Positions 1 through 12,849 of a stretch of DNA of 64,000 nt are shown in pieces; the stretch's first letter is position 1, and every line of letters starts with the position of its first letter. Source of the DNA: Branchiostoma floridae (lineage: Eukaryota > Chordata > Leptocardii > Amphioxiformes > Branchiostomatidae); the NCBI RefSeq assembly GCF_000003815.2, contig NC_049995.1:6156475-6220474 (forward strand), read 5' to 3'. Below the pieces are notes generated by a model, which saw only the letters and a list, made by a program, of their open reading frames with translations, was not told the DNA's origin and did no database searches. The position numbers and the translations under genes are program-made.

Positions 1-135
1 CCAGCTTTCATCACACACTACTAACACACCTAGTATGAAACCAATCCACTCAACCGTTCTTGAGTTATCTTGTTCACAGACACACACACAAACGCAGGGT
101 AAAATATAACCTCCATGGCATTTCATGGAGGTAAT
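1..135. mobile_element. 3' end of the ACCTCCATGAAA small inverted-repeat element (copy 1)
   Basis: Matches the ends of the element near 21.9-22.4 kb: AGCTTTCATCACA, then ACCAATCCA, then a self-complementary CCTCCATGGCATTTCATGGAGG terminus (given as two shorter halves: CCTCCATGG and CATTTCATGGAGG). It is cut by the window edge. It sits upstream of the left patatin exon and is absent at the matching place in the right arm. Confidence 0.75.
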
Positions 136-430
136 TAATTGAATGAATTTGCAGGACCATGGGATATGAAACTATTCTTTCGTATATTCTTTCCTAGTGT
201 CTTACCTTGACTTGAATCTAATCTAATGTGATCCCCAAAGTTTACCTCCACATATGACATATCAATCTTTTTTCTATTCATCTTGGTTGTGTTAAAATTT
301 GTCCAGCCATCATATTGTTCAACTTTCTTGAGAACCATGTGTAAGACACCTTTAGTGAGCGATTAAGTCAAGTATGTCAATGCAAATCTTGATCATAACT
401 TCATATGTACGTTAACTTTACTTTTTCTAG

Positions 431-3400
431 TCGCCTTCCAGCCGTTTGAGGGGTACGGGTTCCCCAAATTCACCTTTATCGACGGTGGACTGGCGGCCAA
501 CTATCCAATCTGGGCATTTGACGGTATGTCTAATTATGATGCAAAAAATGCGGTGACATTGGTTTTAATTAGCTTCTTGCTATAGGTTTCACTTCTAGGT
601 TTCGCTCCTTGCTATAGGTTTCCCTGCTAAATTATTTTTTTAGCGTAGACCCCATATCTTATCCACAGGATGATCGGTATGCATCCGCCAGGCAATGTGT
701 ATCAACGAGAAAAGTCTGCATTAGACTAAATTAGAAAATGTTCTACATAACAGAAGGAATCGATGGAATTACAGACCATTTTGTGAGCAAATTATGCTGC
801 TTTGGAGAATAAATCTTGTTTGTGGCGCAAGATTGTATGTTTCATGTTTGACTTCCTGTTAGGGTGGTACCTGTCCATGGACGAAGCAGACACCTTCAAG
901 CAAAGACTGGCGTCGGTTCAACAACGTAATGAGGAAAATAAGGAAAAGATTCGTAGGATGTTCGAACCGCAATACAGGAGGAAGGAGCGTTTCAACACAA
1001 GGAATGACAAGACTCTGGGAATTGTATTGGTAAGCTTCTGGCACAGATTAACTGTAGCTGTAAATAAGAATCAAAGTCACTCAAAGTTTCTTGCGACACA
1101 TGTTCATGCACAAATTAATTTTCGTAGGTATAAATATGCTACTCACTGGGTTAATCTATGATTGGTACAGAGCAAATTATAGCATTGCAGTCAATTTGTA
1201 CTTTGTAAGAATTCATGGCATTTCCTGCGCATTGAATTGCGGCTCTTTGGCGACCCCCTTCATCATAATGATTGTTGTTTTGGAGCCCAGCCGTCACCTT
1301 TGCATATTATTAAAATCTTAAATATTGTTGAAAACATTCATAATTTTCTTATCATCAAGTTCTCCAGAAAGGACCCTGAATTGTACCAGGAACGGTTTAA
1401 GAGTCGTTTAAGAAAATTGGAAGAAAAGGAACATCCGACGCCCAAGACCGAGCTATACGAGTAAGCTGTTTGCATTCTTTCCAAGCAGAAGTTTAGCGTA
1501 GACATAATTCTTGCTCTTTTCCCTCGCATTATTATTATTCGTATACGAGATTGTTTGACTGTGGCTGATCGGCCCATGAGAAATTTCCAATATGACTTCC
1601 AGTAATTTTCCTCAAATCAACTATGAAATTCATTAGGAGGTGTTTGCTAATTTACATTTTATATTCTGATATTAAAACGGTTCACTCCTGTGGAACTAAC
1701 TTTTGCACAGGGAGTACAAGAAGGAGATGACCAAGCAGGAAGAGGTACGAAAAACGACTGAACAACTTTTAAATGAACTAGTTGGCGATCAGATCAAAGG
1801 ACTAAAGAAATGTATTGAAGATGGCGACGAAGAAGGAGCGTGGAAGCACTTCGACAAGGTATTAGTAATAATCAATTATTCTCCAAGCAGAGGTTAGGCT
1901 CCGGCTGGTTTTGAACGTTTCTTTTTGCGCGCTGTCTACTTTGTTAGGTTTTCTTCATATCGCCGAGCCACTGGTAAATAAAACTTAACAAATTAGAAAG
2001 CCTCCCCCCAAACAATAGTCTAAACAATAGCCTAACCTGAGATTTGAGAGTTAAGGGTTAATGACACGCCTGTTGCTTGGTGTATACGTTGTCATAACGC
2101 CTGGTCCTTTGCTATAACCACCTCAAAATTTATTCGGTGGTTTTAGCAAAGGACCAGGCGTTATGACACCGTATACACCCAGGAACAGGCCGGGTATTAA
2201 CGTTTTTACGCCATACCTGTGACGCGAAAACGTTCGATACGGGTGTTCCGGACCGGGTGATAACTTTCCGTACGGCCCGGGCTTATCACACGGGCTCCAT
2301 TCGAATAAAACGAACTGTTTCGAGTGGGCCGAGTACGGCGCCATCGAAAGTTCGAATACCTGATTCGGACGTTGTAACATTACTGTTGCAACGCTTTTTT
2401 TTCGAGGGGAACAAATTTTTTCAACTTCTGGCGCATTTCGCATCAAAACAGTGGCTTTCTCAGGTGAGAAAGCCACGGCCTTCGTGCGATCCGACCCGCG
2501 GTCGAGCTGATACCTTGGGTGATACGGAATACACCGTGTTGTATTCTATATGTATCATACAGCCCATCCAAACTGACCCATATAACAGAGACAAATTCCT
2601 TGTATTTACTCAATAATTAAGGGCTGATACGAGACATAGGTTCGCCAGGCCTCCATCTGGGTGATTTGAAGTAAATCACCAACTCCCGACAGAAGGATTT
2701 GCACCAACGCACACCGCACCATCGCACGTGTTGGGGTTCTTTAACGTGCATGGGATGTGGCTCTCCCCATACATGGGACCTCCATTTAAAGTCCTATTCG
2801 AGGGACGGCCCTAGTTGAAGCTAAACTCGGCACAAAAAGTTTGGCATATCAACTTTTGTTAATCATATTTCTGATTTTTCTGCACTGATATCAGTGTATT
2901 ATATATCAATTGAAACCTTGTGTGATTCCCTTTCCTATGGTTTCAAACTCATCATGATTGTAAACTCATGAAACCAGCCCAGGGCCTGCTTACATGAGTG
3001 GGTCACCAAAAAAAAGTGCCCAAATTTCCCTTCTTGTGTTAAACACAATATCGTCTTACTTTTACTGGTGCGCGTGTCAGTGATTCATCCAATCCTTTTC
3101 TCGCGTCATGTTTGTTATACAGAACATACATGTTTGGTTTGGCTCATCTTAGCAGAATACATCTGCCCTTTTGGCAGTGGGGTGGCCAAATCCAAGCGTG
3201 GAGGCGGCAAGGAGAGCCGCACGCTGACAAGGCAAGGGTAACTGTCAGCTTTTGGAGGTGGAGGCAGCGTCATGGTGTGGGACGGTATAACTGCCATAGG
3301 ATAAAATAAGACTCGTCATCATTCAAGACAACCTCAATGTCGTGAGATATAGGGACAGTGCATCCTCCGTCTAGTCTCAATATCCCACCTCTTCAACATT

Positions 3401-6097
3401 GGACCAAATTCTATTCTGCAAGATTACAACACCCGGACGTCCACACAGAGCAAGGACCATTGCAGACTACCTCCAGAATGCGATGCTGGAGTAGTCTTAG
3501 GATGGAATAGCCTCCCTACGACTTATGGCTAGCACTCGATTGAACACCTCTCGGTTCAAATTCTTTGCTTTAGTAACAGTAGTTTTCATTAACATGTCCT
3601 GCTTATTCAACGTGTCATCATTCACAAGTCAATACAAACGGATAAAGAGGAGCTGAATGGAGTGTTTAACTTCAGTAGGGTAATTTCGGCACGTTTTGTT
3701 TTGTGACTCCCTGTATGCAAGCAGGCCTGGTGCTCGTTTCATGAATTCGCAAATCATAGAATACTCTACTCAGATGTACTAAAAATAAAGTTGGATGTTC
3801 TGTATACCAAAAGTTACGTGTAAAAAGGATTGATTGAATCAGTTGTCCCACTCATCAAAGCAGGCCCCGTGCTCGTTTCATGAGTTTGCAACCATAATGC
3901 GTTTGATTCCGTGGGAAACGGAATCACACAGGCTTTCAATTGATATATAATACATGGAAATCGATGTAGAAACATCAGAAATATGATCAACCAAAGTTAA
4001 TATGCCAAACTTTTTGTGCCGAGTTTAGCTTCAACTATGGCCGTCCCTTGGATAGGACGTTAAATGGAGGTCCCATGTATGGGGAGAGCCACACCCCATG
4101 CACGTTTTAAGAACCCCCACACGTGCGATGGTGCGGTGTGCGTTGTTGCAAATCCTTTTGTCGGAAGTTCGTGATTCAAATCACCCGGATGGAGGCCTGG
4201 CGAACCTATGTCTCGTATCAGCCACACGGATATGTACATCATTCACCCGGACGGGAGACCTGGCGCATCCCCGTCTTCTAATTAGCCAGCGAAAGGGTAT
4301 GTCACCCCGTACGGGGCGGTATAACCCCGTCGTGTGTAAACATGTGCGAACAAGTGTGATCACGTCGTCCGATGATGATGACACCTGCCCTTACGTCACT
4401 GTTTGCGATCTATCTCTTTGTACAAACGCGTCTTCAAACTGCCGCCATTTTGTGCATCCGCGGTATGGTGGCTCTCGTTCTTCCTACTCACAAATCATGG
4501 ACAATACTCTAAGAACGAGACCTATGCCCGTATTTTAGACCAATGGGAACCCTGGAAAAACCGGGTAGCTACGTAGTATATGGGATATTAATGACCTGGG
4601 TTATAGAGAAATTGGAGCCTTCTGATTTGTCCACGCCTGCTGGCTATATGGTAATAATTATTAATCAATTTCCTTCTTTGCGCTAGCAAGCTAGCTAGCT
4701 TGGTAATCATCGATATTAAGCTACCTGGTTCCGAAGAACACTTTGGAAAGTTTTTTGGTGTTTGATATGTCAACACGTGGAGAAAGGAGCGTTCGCTCCA
4801 ATGCTATATATGCACTAGTTACTAATATGATGACGAAATATCATAACATTCAAGTTTGGTTGGGTCTGACATTTCAACTATAATAATTCTTTAATTCAAG
4901 CTTGAGATTTGCCCAGTTTAGTGATGATCATCTGACCACTTCGGATTGCAACGGTCAAAACTTTGTGTACATGTCGCAATATCAGTAAATCATGTGGATG
5001 TTCCCTTTCTACTATTTTCATTTTAGATTTTCAGCCGGAAACACCTTGACATTCTGAACGTAAAGACACAGGAAGAGGCCATCGAGATGTTGTTGATGGA
5101 TGATGATCGCAAAGTAAGTTGTAATTTGTCACTTATTTGAATCTAATGTACCGTTGAACTAAACCAGTTATATGTTTAAAACAATGGCATATTATCTTAT
5201 TAAACTCTTGTAAATTGATATGTATCTACTTTTTCAGCTGACAACAGAAATGCTGAAGAAAATTGACGAGAACGTTGGTCCTCTGCAACTGGTCAAGGGC
5301 AGATTGAGGCATAGGCATGTGTCAAAACCAAGCGACTACTACAGCACCATGCTCGAGTTCGTCGGACACAACAGCGGAATTGAAGTATGCAGGTTTCACA
5401 TTTTTCAATAATTTAGGTCAATATAATGTTGAGCAACGTGCATGTTATTCTCCAAGAAGAGGTTATGGTCGGGGTGGTGGGAGGCAGCTGAAAAAAATCG
5501 CGTCCACCAGGCTATTGATCTGCTTAGAGAACACTGCGGGTGATGTTTCTTGTTTAAGTGCACTTCTTAGATTGTGATTAGATTAGATTTCTTTTTGGTG
5601 AAAGCTTAATATTTAGGGACAACTTAATTTAAGTATGGTATGTGCCGTGTTGTGTTTACATTGAAATTACGTTATTCTGTCCAGGAGGAGGATGTCGATA
5701 GGTCAATGGCCATCGACGTGGACTATGTGGGCACCATGGATTTTGACATGGCACCTAAAGATATGGAGTTCCTCATGAGGGTGAGATGATATTCTTTATT
5801 AGCAAGTCTTGTATGTTCTTTTGACATTTTTGTTTGGGTCTTTATTGTGTGATGAAATGTGGTATTACGGTTGCTCTCTACTTGTTTTTGATGCGCGCGC
5901 GTTTATGTATGTGTATCTGTTTGTGTATATTCAGTTACAAAATGTGGGATTTGACCGACTAGACGCATTGGCTTCTAATAAGAGAAATCGTTTAACTGAA
6001 TATTGACACATTATATATCGTTTTGCAGCAAGGAGCAGTGGCGACCGTTGCCTTTCTGGAGGAAAGGAAGAGGGAGAAAAAGGACGAGGAAAAGTAG
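431..6097 (+). CDS. Patatin-like phospholipase, left paralog (5'-partial at window edge)
   Basis: C-terminal two-thirds of a patatin-like lipid acyl hydrolase. Coding exons, all with AG/GT boundaries and matching phases: 431-523, 863-1029, 1360-1460, 1711-1858, 5027-5113, 5238-5384, 5685-5780, 6029-6097 (stop TAG). The first exon carries the IDGG motif, the aspartate of the patatin Ser-Asp dyad; the exons with the oxyanion loop and GxSxG serine must lie off the left edge. After the patatin core comes a charged, helical, Lys/Glu-rich C-terminal region that I do not recognise. Exon for exon it matches the minus-strand gene at 23220-48909, with small in-frame length differences: the WYLS exon is 18 nt longer and the IFSRK exon 9 nt shorter. 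The last exon ends in a Lys/Glu run, and its stop lies at the start of a GA-rich minisatellite, giving a C-terminus 15 residues shorter than the other copy. No frameshift or internal stop is visible, so it appears functional. Intron 1859-5026 is swollen by insertions. Confidence 0.85.
2057..2204. mobile_element. Near-perfect palindromic hairpin element
   Basis: Two arms of about 65 bp, centred near 2130, are reverse complements of one another with few mismatches. The inner part GCCTGGTCCTTTGCT is followed by a short AT loop and then AGCAAAGGACCAGGC. Outer words GTGTATAC and CCTGTT are also mirrored. A single half-like relic (ATATCGCCTGGTCCTCTGCT) is present in the right arm near 24490-24515. 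Probably a MITE or fold-back end. Confidence 0.75.
2629..4227. mobile_element. Fold-back element with inverted arms of about 365 bp
   Basis: Sequence 2629-2990 (starting GGCTGATACGAGACATAGG) is repeated in inverted orientation at 3860-4227 (ending CCTATGTCTCGTATCAGCC). The arms share the TTTGGCATA/AAAAAGTT and CACGTGCGATGGTGC regions. Between them lies a dead Tc1-like element. The whole insertion is missing from the matching intron of the right paralog. Confidence 0.82.
2991..3722 (+). pseudogene. Internally deleted Tc1/mariner-like transposase relic
   Basis: Frame-broken matches to Tc1-type transposase: WRRQGEPHADKARVT near 3210, FGGGGSVMVWDGI near 3252-3290 (family motif FGGGSVMVW), and GRPHRARTIADYLQNA near 3435-3480 (family motif NARPHTAR). 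These lie in different frames with stops. Short inverted ends near 2991-3040 (TGAGTGGGTCAC) and 3675-3722 (GTGACTCCCTGTATG) flank it. Too short for a full element and clearly inactive. Confidence 0.75.
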
Positions 6098-6525
6098 GAG
6101 GGTGAGATGTAGGGTGAGAAGTAGGATGACAAGAAATATGAGAACGAGGATGATGAGAAATATGAGGAGGATGAGAAGAAAGATGAGAAGGAGGGTGAGA
6201 TGTATGGTGAGAAGTAGGATGGGAAGAAAGATGAAAAGTAGGAGGAGAAGTACGATGAGAAGTAGGAAGAGATTTAGGATGAGAAGTAGGAAGCTTAAGA
6301 GACGTAGAATAGGACGGAATAATAAGAATTAGAATGAAAAGTAGGGTAAGAAGAAGGAAGAGATGTAGGGTGAGATGTAGGATAATGTCAAGTAAGATTA
6401 GAAGTAGAATGAGAATGAGTGATGAGAAGTATAAGAATCAGGATGAGAAGAATGATCAGACGTAGGATGAGAAGTAGAATGATAAGAAGAATAAGAAACA
6501 GGATGATAAGAAAGGCAGCATTTGA
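6098..6525 (+). repeat. GA-rich minisatellite in left patatin 3' UTR
   Basis: Degenerate 13-17-bp units of the type GATGAGAAGTAGGA / GGTGAGATGTAGGG start directly at the stop codon. Its purine-only strand is the sense strand. The related array is at 22630-23219 on the right arm. Confidence 0.9.
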
Positions 6526-8414
6526 AGCGAACATTGTGGATCAAATATACAGCATGCTTTAAAGTCTCGATAGCAGCTTGCTTTCTGACTTGTACTGGAA
6601 GACACGCAAGGGTGCCATATGCATTTGTTGTGATTATTTACTGAACTTGTACTATGCAACTTAAAAGAGTAATGACGAAGTAAAGAAAATGAATGTATAG
6701 ATTTCACTGTGACAATCCTTTAGGTGATATCTATTTGTTTTTCTTGATAGTTTATTATTTTAGAACGCTTTTGCCTCATAAAAGGGTCATGTATACTGCA
6801 TATGCCACTTCTTAAAACACTAATTAGGAGTATACACAGCACATATTTGTGAACAAAAAAAATGTGTCGCTTTTAAAACTCATGTAATATGTTGAATTAA
6901 GTTAGACTGTAACTTTGTGGTAGGATATGTTAAATTGATAAGATTAGATAACAGCAGTTAAATCGTAAATTTAATGTTACAGTAGTCTTCTTGTTTTGGC
7001 CTCGTTAGAAAATTGCGTGATCTATTATACGTTTATGTCTTCTAGAATTTAGAATTTTTGTCCGATTTCACAAAAAGAACTTTTTTTTTCTTCTTCGGAG
7101 ATGGTCAAAATGACGAGAAATTCCAAAAATGAGCAGATGTGTCGTGTTGTAGCGTTGATTGTACTTGTAGAAGTGAAGCTAGTGAGGTAGCCAAGACTGT
7201 AGAAGTGGAACTAGCTGGATATTTGTGAAGGTTTCACCGACATGGAAGCAATGGGGGTAGTTGTCAACTTGTTAAGTGATACCAGTCTACCACACTAGTG
7301 TCACTTTTACAAGGCCAGGGCACGTAATGAATGCAGGAATGAATGCCTTGTTGGCTGTGATACAATGTTTCGTTACTTCAATTTTGTTACAACGTTGATG
7401 GTGTCAATTTTGAAAATGTAGCCACCTTTTTTTTGCCCTATCTCAGTATTTTGTAGTCTGCAGGGGATGTCATGTTTACTTGATGTGGCCTTATATAGAA
7501 TAGAAGTTTGAAAGCATACATACGTGTAATTTGTGGTGGCTTAAAAAGAGCATGGATCAATATAAATTTTGTGACTTGTTAGACACAAATGCACACGATT
7601 CAACTTTGATGTGGGGCTCTTCATGTGTCCAATTTCCCCTGTTTTGCCATGTCGCGGGAATAAAGTAGCTGACAAGCTGTACGTGTACTGGTGGCGTGTA
7701 CTGGTGGCGTGTGTTCATTCTTTCGTACATTGGCACGAGTTAGTAGTGTATCATATGTTGATGCCGTATATTTATGTCTATGGAAGGAACACTAAGCTGT
7801 ATGTCACAGGGCTTCTGTTGGGGACTTTGAGTAATACTTTGTTCCATCTTCATATATTTTTCAGTATTCGAAAATATAGAATCTGTATAAAGTGTCAATA
7901 TAGAAAATACGAACCTTCTTGTAATGAGTTCATACTGGCAAATGCAAATTTCTTATTCATAGTTGAACAGAGACTACGGTATAACGATATATATATGCAT
8001 CTAACCTATGACCGTGGTATGAAGTTATATATTTTACATTCCTAGTTATATGAATTGCTACCACTATTCTTTGAGTGAATGGTACTCATTTTTACTTGAG
8101 TAAAGTGAGAAAAGTTGTGCGCTTAAGTACACTTAATTATTTTGATGACTATGTAATCTTTTTTACACTCTTATGGAGAAAAAATGCTTAGCGAATACCA
8201 TTTGCAAACAGTTTATGTAAAACTCTACTTTGCAAAGTCGTATGTTCAGAAACTTTAGGGTGATTATGCACTACATCAAATGTAAAAGAAAATGTTATTT
8301 TTTGGATCAGTAAACCCCCAAACACTTGAACGCCTGCCAGTATAATCTGTTCATTTTCCAATCGGTCCAAAATCTGGTCCAGTAAAGTTTTAGGCCCGTT
8401 TTCTTTCCGACCGT

Positions 8415-8514
8415 NNNNNNNNNNNNNNNNNNNNNNNNNNNNNNNNNNNNNNNNNNNNNNNNNNNNNNNNNNNNNNNNNNNNNNNNNNNNNNNNNNNNNN
8501 NNNNNNNNNNNNNN
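8415..8514. other. Assembly gap
   Basis: A run of exactly 100 N, so the size is likely a placeholder. It falls inside the inner part of the left duplication arm. Confidence 0.99.
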
Positions 8515-8640
8515 GAAACATGGGGTTACTTTAAAGTAAAAAATGAGAAAAAGATAATATTATTTCACAGTGGAATCAGCATTTACAATAAATAGACATT
8601 TATAAGAGTTCTGTTTCGCAACTCTGCAAGATACATGCCA

Positions 8641-9853
8641 CTATAAGACAGTAAAACTTGATTTTATTATTAAAATACAACGCAAAATGTTAACGTATGC
8701 AAGATAGCAAAACATTTGAAAAAAATCGTGAAACCTCATAACAGAACAGAGGAACGTTTGGATTTCCATGATATTTAGCATGCAGGTTTGTTTGGCTTTG
8801 TTTGAGATAATATACATAATGGAGTGCAGGTTATGCAAATTTGACTTAATTTGCATACTTAATGAGGAAAATCTACATTTCTAGTATTTTCCATTATACG
8901 ACTCAAATACGTATAACATATGTAATGTGTGGCAGGTGGAAAGTTATCAGACACCAATTATGCAAATAAATCATTAATTTTCATGATTAATGTCAAAGGG
9001 TCCTAATTCATCTAAGTACATATAGTAAATAATTGGATTGTCAACATTGTGACCTGTGTAACTTATTTAAAGTTGTACATAACCAAGCATAAATTATGCA
9101 GATGTTCAAGTCATTTGCATAATCAGAATATTTCATGCAGGTATGAGTAAGCAAAAAGGTGTTTAAAGGGAGCAAGCACTTTTTCTGTTTCCTATAATTA
9201 TAATGGTATGTGACCACAGCAGAACCAACCTCGACTTTTGTTCATCAGTGCATCTTGTTCGTGACCGGGTTTCCCAGGTTTTCCGGAAAAGTGCAGCCCG
9301 CTCTCTTGAACAGCCACAGCGTCTAATCTTTTCCAGTTCAGTGTCCTTGGTCTGTGTGTAAATATGTTAACTTGAACTATGAATATGCACAAGGACCAAT
9401 AAATGGACCAATCAGGAGAAAGATGACTCACAGTTTAGTTAATGTGATACTATGTTCTCAGTTTCGTATACTAGCATACCAGCAATTAGATATATTTGAC
9501 GTGAAATCTGTGCTAGGTGCCTATCTTCATTCCAGTAGCCCATGGGCCACACATTTTTGCAGGCAAAATGTATAACAGCAGGGAATAGTCCACTAGAAGT
9601 GGTGTGTGGTTAATTAAAACGCCCTTTTAAACGTGCTAAGAAAAAAATACAAGTTTAAGGAATCTTTTGAAAGTACGATCCAACCGGGGATTGAAGTCGT
9701 GTCATTCCGAATGTAGAGCGAGCTCCGCTGGGTATTTTGCTGTTGTTGTTTTTTTTGTCAGGGGTCCAATATCTTAATATTTCTGTTTATAAAGGGGATT
9801 GTCTATTTTGAGCAGGACTGGTGTAGGATGAACTATATAACACTTGGGAACCA
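8641..9853. other. AT-rich spacer of the inverted duplication
   Basis: No gene seen. Between the inner end of the left arm and the CACTA-like element. Contains TTTGCATAATTAATG-like words (8830-9150) of a dispersed family that recurs near 28020-28400 and 32200-32400. Confidence 0.6.
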
Positions 9854-10530
9854 CACTACAAAAAATTATTTTTCTTATTTTTCTTGTTTTCTTGTTTTTT
9901 CTTATGGAGAGAAAGAGTTTCTTGAATAAAGAAAGGTTGAGAAAAATCAAGAAACTTCCCATGAAACCTTTGTATGATAATTCCTACACGAAGATTTTCA
10001 TTCTTGTTTTTTCTTAACTGAAGAAAATACTTCCAGTATAATGCTCACTGACAAGAATGTTCAAGAAATTTAAGTAGAACTTTCTTTTCCAGTCTTTGCA
10101 CAAGATTTGCTTCTTGAATCATGATAAAGTGGAAGATATGGCAGAATCTGTCCTGCAGATTATTATTCTTGCCATGTACAAGTCTTTTCTTAAAGATTTG
10201 TTTTCATTAGAATAAAATTCTTGAACTTTCTTGTTGTCTTAATGTAGAATGTCTGAGAAACATAACTCTTGCTTTTCTTGCTATTATAAGAAAAAAAGAA
10301 AAGCAAGCAATTGCAAAAAAAGTTATAGCTAGCATTAAGTTCCCAAATGTTCTTGTTTTCCTTACCCATTAAGTTTAAGAAAGATAATTCTGTTTTTTTC
10401 TGGAAATAAGAAAGTTAGCTGTGCTAAGGATCATGGGAAATTACTCCCATCATCCTTTGCTGTTTCATTTGAATGTTACCGATAGTCTGAGTGGAAGCTG
10501 TTGCTCTCTAGCTATAATTTTTTGCCCTAA

Positions 10531-11739
10531 TCCTCAAACACCCGAGTGGGGTCCATTTGGACCCCATGCGTACATTTTGAAGTGCCATTTGAACATTTTT
10601 GATCTCAAGAAAAAATACTTCCGTGACTTCGTCCGTCAATATGACTTATACCTTCTCCTAAGTTTTCGCAAAGATTGGTACAATAATTGATAATCTTTAT
10701 TGATAATCTTTATTGCATATTCATGCCCGAGGGCTAAATGCACAAAGGGACCACATATGGTCTTATGGATGCAGAGGAAAAAAAGAAACTAGACTACTAC
10801 AATGGTTTTAAACTAGTCTAAATGGAAAAGGAACTAAGACACTATGTGTTACAATCTCTAATGGCTGCTTCTAACATGTTCTTCTCTCTTTTTGAAACAC
10901 ATGGAGACATATTTACATATTGTGTCGATAATGTGGAAATTATAAAGAAAGTTTGTGTTCAGTCCCTCTGGGGTCCAAACGGACCCCAGGAAAAATGTGC
11001 AGTTTTTAAAACAAACTTTGGAGGCTAACTCCTTAACCACTTACAGTATGACTACCAAACTTTCAGACAATAATAAGAATGTAAACCTTAATCATAACAA
11101 AAATTTCTGTGTCAAAAACATGTAATATGACAACATTATGACGTCATTTGCCTAATCAGGGCGGCCATCTTGGATTTAGACCAATGACGTCATCAAATTA
11201 GCATAAATTATAAATTTTAAGTCATGAAAATTACATTGAATTTCATAGAACTTAATTGTTGTCAGAAAACAGGTGTAGTTTACCAAGAAAACCTTGTTTA
11301 AATTGAAATTGTCAAATTTTGGCAAAAATTAGAATATGGTTGTCATGGCAACCCCCAAAAATGATAAACTTACTTTATTGACCAAAAACTTTTGCAAACA
11401 ATATTCTGTGATAAATTACTAAGTTTTGTAGCTTTAGCTCTAGCAGTTCATGAGTTATGCGACATAAATGTTGCTGAGGACCTCAAAATTCCCCTATCTG
11501 GTCGGAATAGGTTTAGTACAAAACGTGGTCCTTCTGAACTTTTGCATAAATTATGATAATGAGTTGGAATTAGCAACACCTTAACATCTCATAATCTTCC
11601 TCTTACATTGACGAAGCAATGTATATACAATGACCGCCGATAAGAAATGGTACCGAGATTTTATGAACAAAACATTTTGGGGTCCGTTTGGACCCCACTC
11701 GGTCATTTTAGTCGCAAAGAAAGGTCGGGTGCTTGAGGG
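10531..11739. mobile_element. piggyBac-like MITE nested in the CACTA-like element
   Basis: Inverted termini TCCTCAAACACCCGAG / CCCTCAAGCACCCGA flanked by CTAA (10527-10530) and TTAA (11740-11743), consistent with a mutated TTAA target site. Each end has an inner palindrome GGGGTCC(A/G)TTTGGACCCC; a third copy lies near 10970-10990. The right terminus is split by about 20 bp of extra sequence. No coding capacity. The superfamily call rests on the TTAA flank and CCCT start. Confidence 0.55.
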
Positions 11740-11948
11740 TTAAGGCCATTGGATCTTCCAATAAAAGGGAACAAGTATGGTGTGTTTAGTGATGACAATG
11801 TTCTGCATCATGTGGGACATTGTGAACAATGTGGCTAGCTTTTTAAAGTTCCAAAATGCTACCGAAGCCAAGGCCAGAGGCTGGACACCCCCCTCCCCCA
11901 TGCAGGTATGTTAGCCATCTTGGTTTGGAATATGACTTCTAAAGCTAC

Positions 11949-12048
11949 NNNNNNNNNNNNNNNNNNNNNNNNNNNNNNNNNNNNNNNNNNNNNNNNNNNN
12001 NNNNNNNNNNNNNNNNNNNNNNNNNNNNNNNNNNNNNNNNNNNNNNNN
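11949..12048. other. Assembly gap
   Basis: A run of exactly 100 N inside the CACTA-like element. Confidence 0.99.
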
Positions 12049-12150
12049 TGTTATGATAAGGCCGAACAGTAATTACAGAATATGAAAGTAAAGTAAATGA
12101 GTTTCTGCGTAATACTAAGAATTGACTATGATATTTGCAAGGAAGGAATG

Positions 12151-12849
12151 TAGAGTCCATTCCAAGACACCATGCGGATGTTTGTGGCCATTGTTTAGAA
12201 TTGATTTTAAAGTTTTGTAATTATATGTCTAGGGCATTTGATACTTCAGAAATATTTGTAACACTGTTTCAACTTTATAAGTATTTCCCTGGTCCTGTAA
12301 AACTTTGGAAATATTCATCGTGTGGAATTGGATACTTCTAATGGTTTCTAAATAATGATAACAGCATTCTACCATTATTTACCATTTTCTACCATTTTTT
12401 GTAAATGGTTCAGTGGGCTGGGAAGATAGCAATTCACACATCCTTGCAAAGTATGGTTGGGTGCCATGCAACAATGGCCCACCACAAAGGATCCACCAGT
12501 GCCCAGCAGTGAAGTCTAAAAATATACAGATACAACAATAGGGCTTACTTTTATGGGGGCAATAAACTAATTTAACCATTTGGCCAGGTTTACCATTTTT
12601 TGTAAATATTTGTAAATGTGAAATAATCACACAGAGGTTTCACAATTATTCTAAATAAAGATATTTTTGACAGTTACTTTCAAAATGTTTCTAAAATATT
12701 CAAAGGAATTCAAATATATGAGTACTTTCTCAGTCAATTTTTATAAAGTAATTTAATTATTGTGGCTCAGATATTCTTTTATTCAAAATAATTCAGACTA
12801 ATTATAAATATCGCCTAAAAACCCTCATGGTGTCTTGGAATGGACTCTA
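12151..12849. mobile_element. 699-bp element with perfect 24-bp inverted ends
   Basis: The first 24 bases (12151-12174, beginning TAGAGTCCATTCC) are the exact reverse complement of the last 24 (12826-12849, ending GGAATGGACTCTA). The outer TA on each side would be a mariner-type TA target duplication. Non-coding interior with repeated TACCATTT words near 12370-12400. Confidence 0.72.

Larger units (their letters stand above)
150..8640 (+). repeat. Left arm of large inverted duplication
   Basis: Reads as the diverged reverse complement of about 13940-27425. Alignable landmarks: intron DNA at 200-260 with 27255-27310, all eight exons, 3' flank at 6530-6680 with 22450-22625, 7740-7790 with 19850-19900, 8090-8297 with 19262-19480, 8298-8414 with 14300-14430, and 8570-8635 with 13945-14010. 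The arm is broken by its own insertions in the 1859-5026 intron and by an assembly gap. Confidence 0.85.

Noticed and set aside
2257-2616. 119-codon plus-strand and overlapping minus-strand frames in the left intron
   Set aside because: Lie in element DNA absent from the paralogous intron; no recognisable motif.
4098-4538. 146-codon plus-strand frame
   Set aside because: Overlaps the right arm of the fold-back element; no family resemblance.
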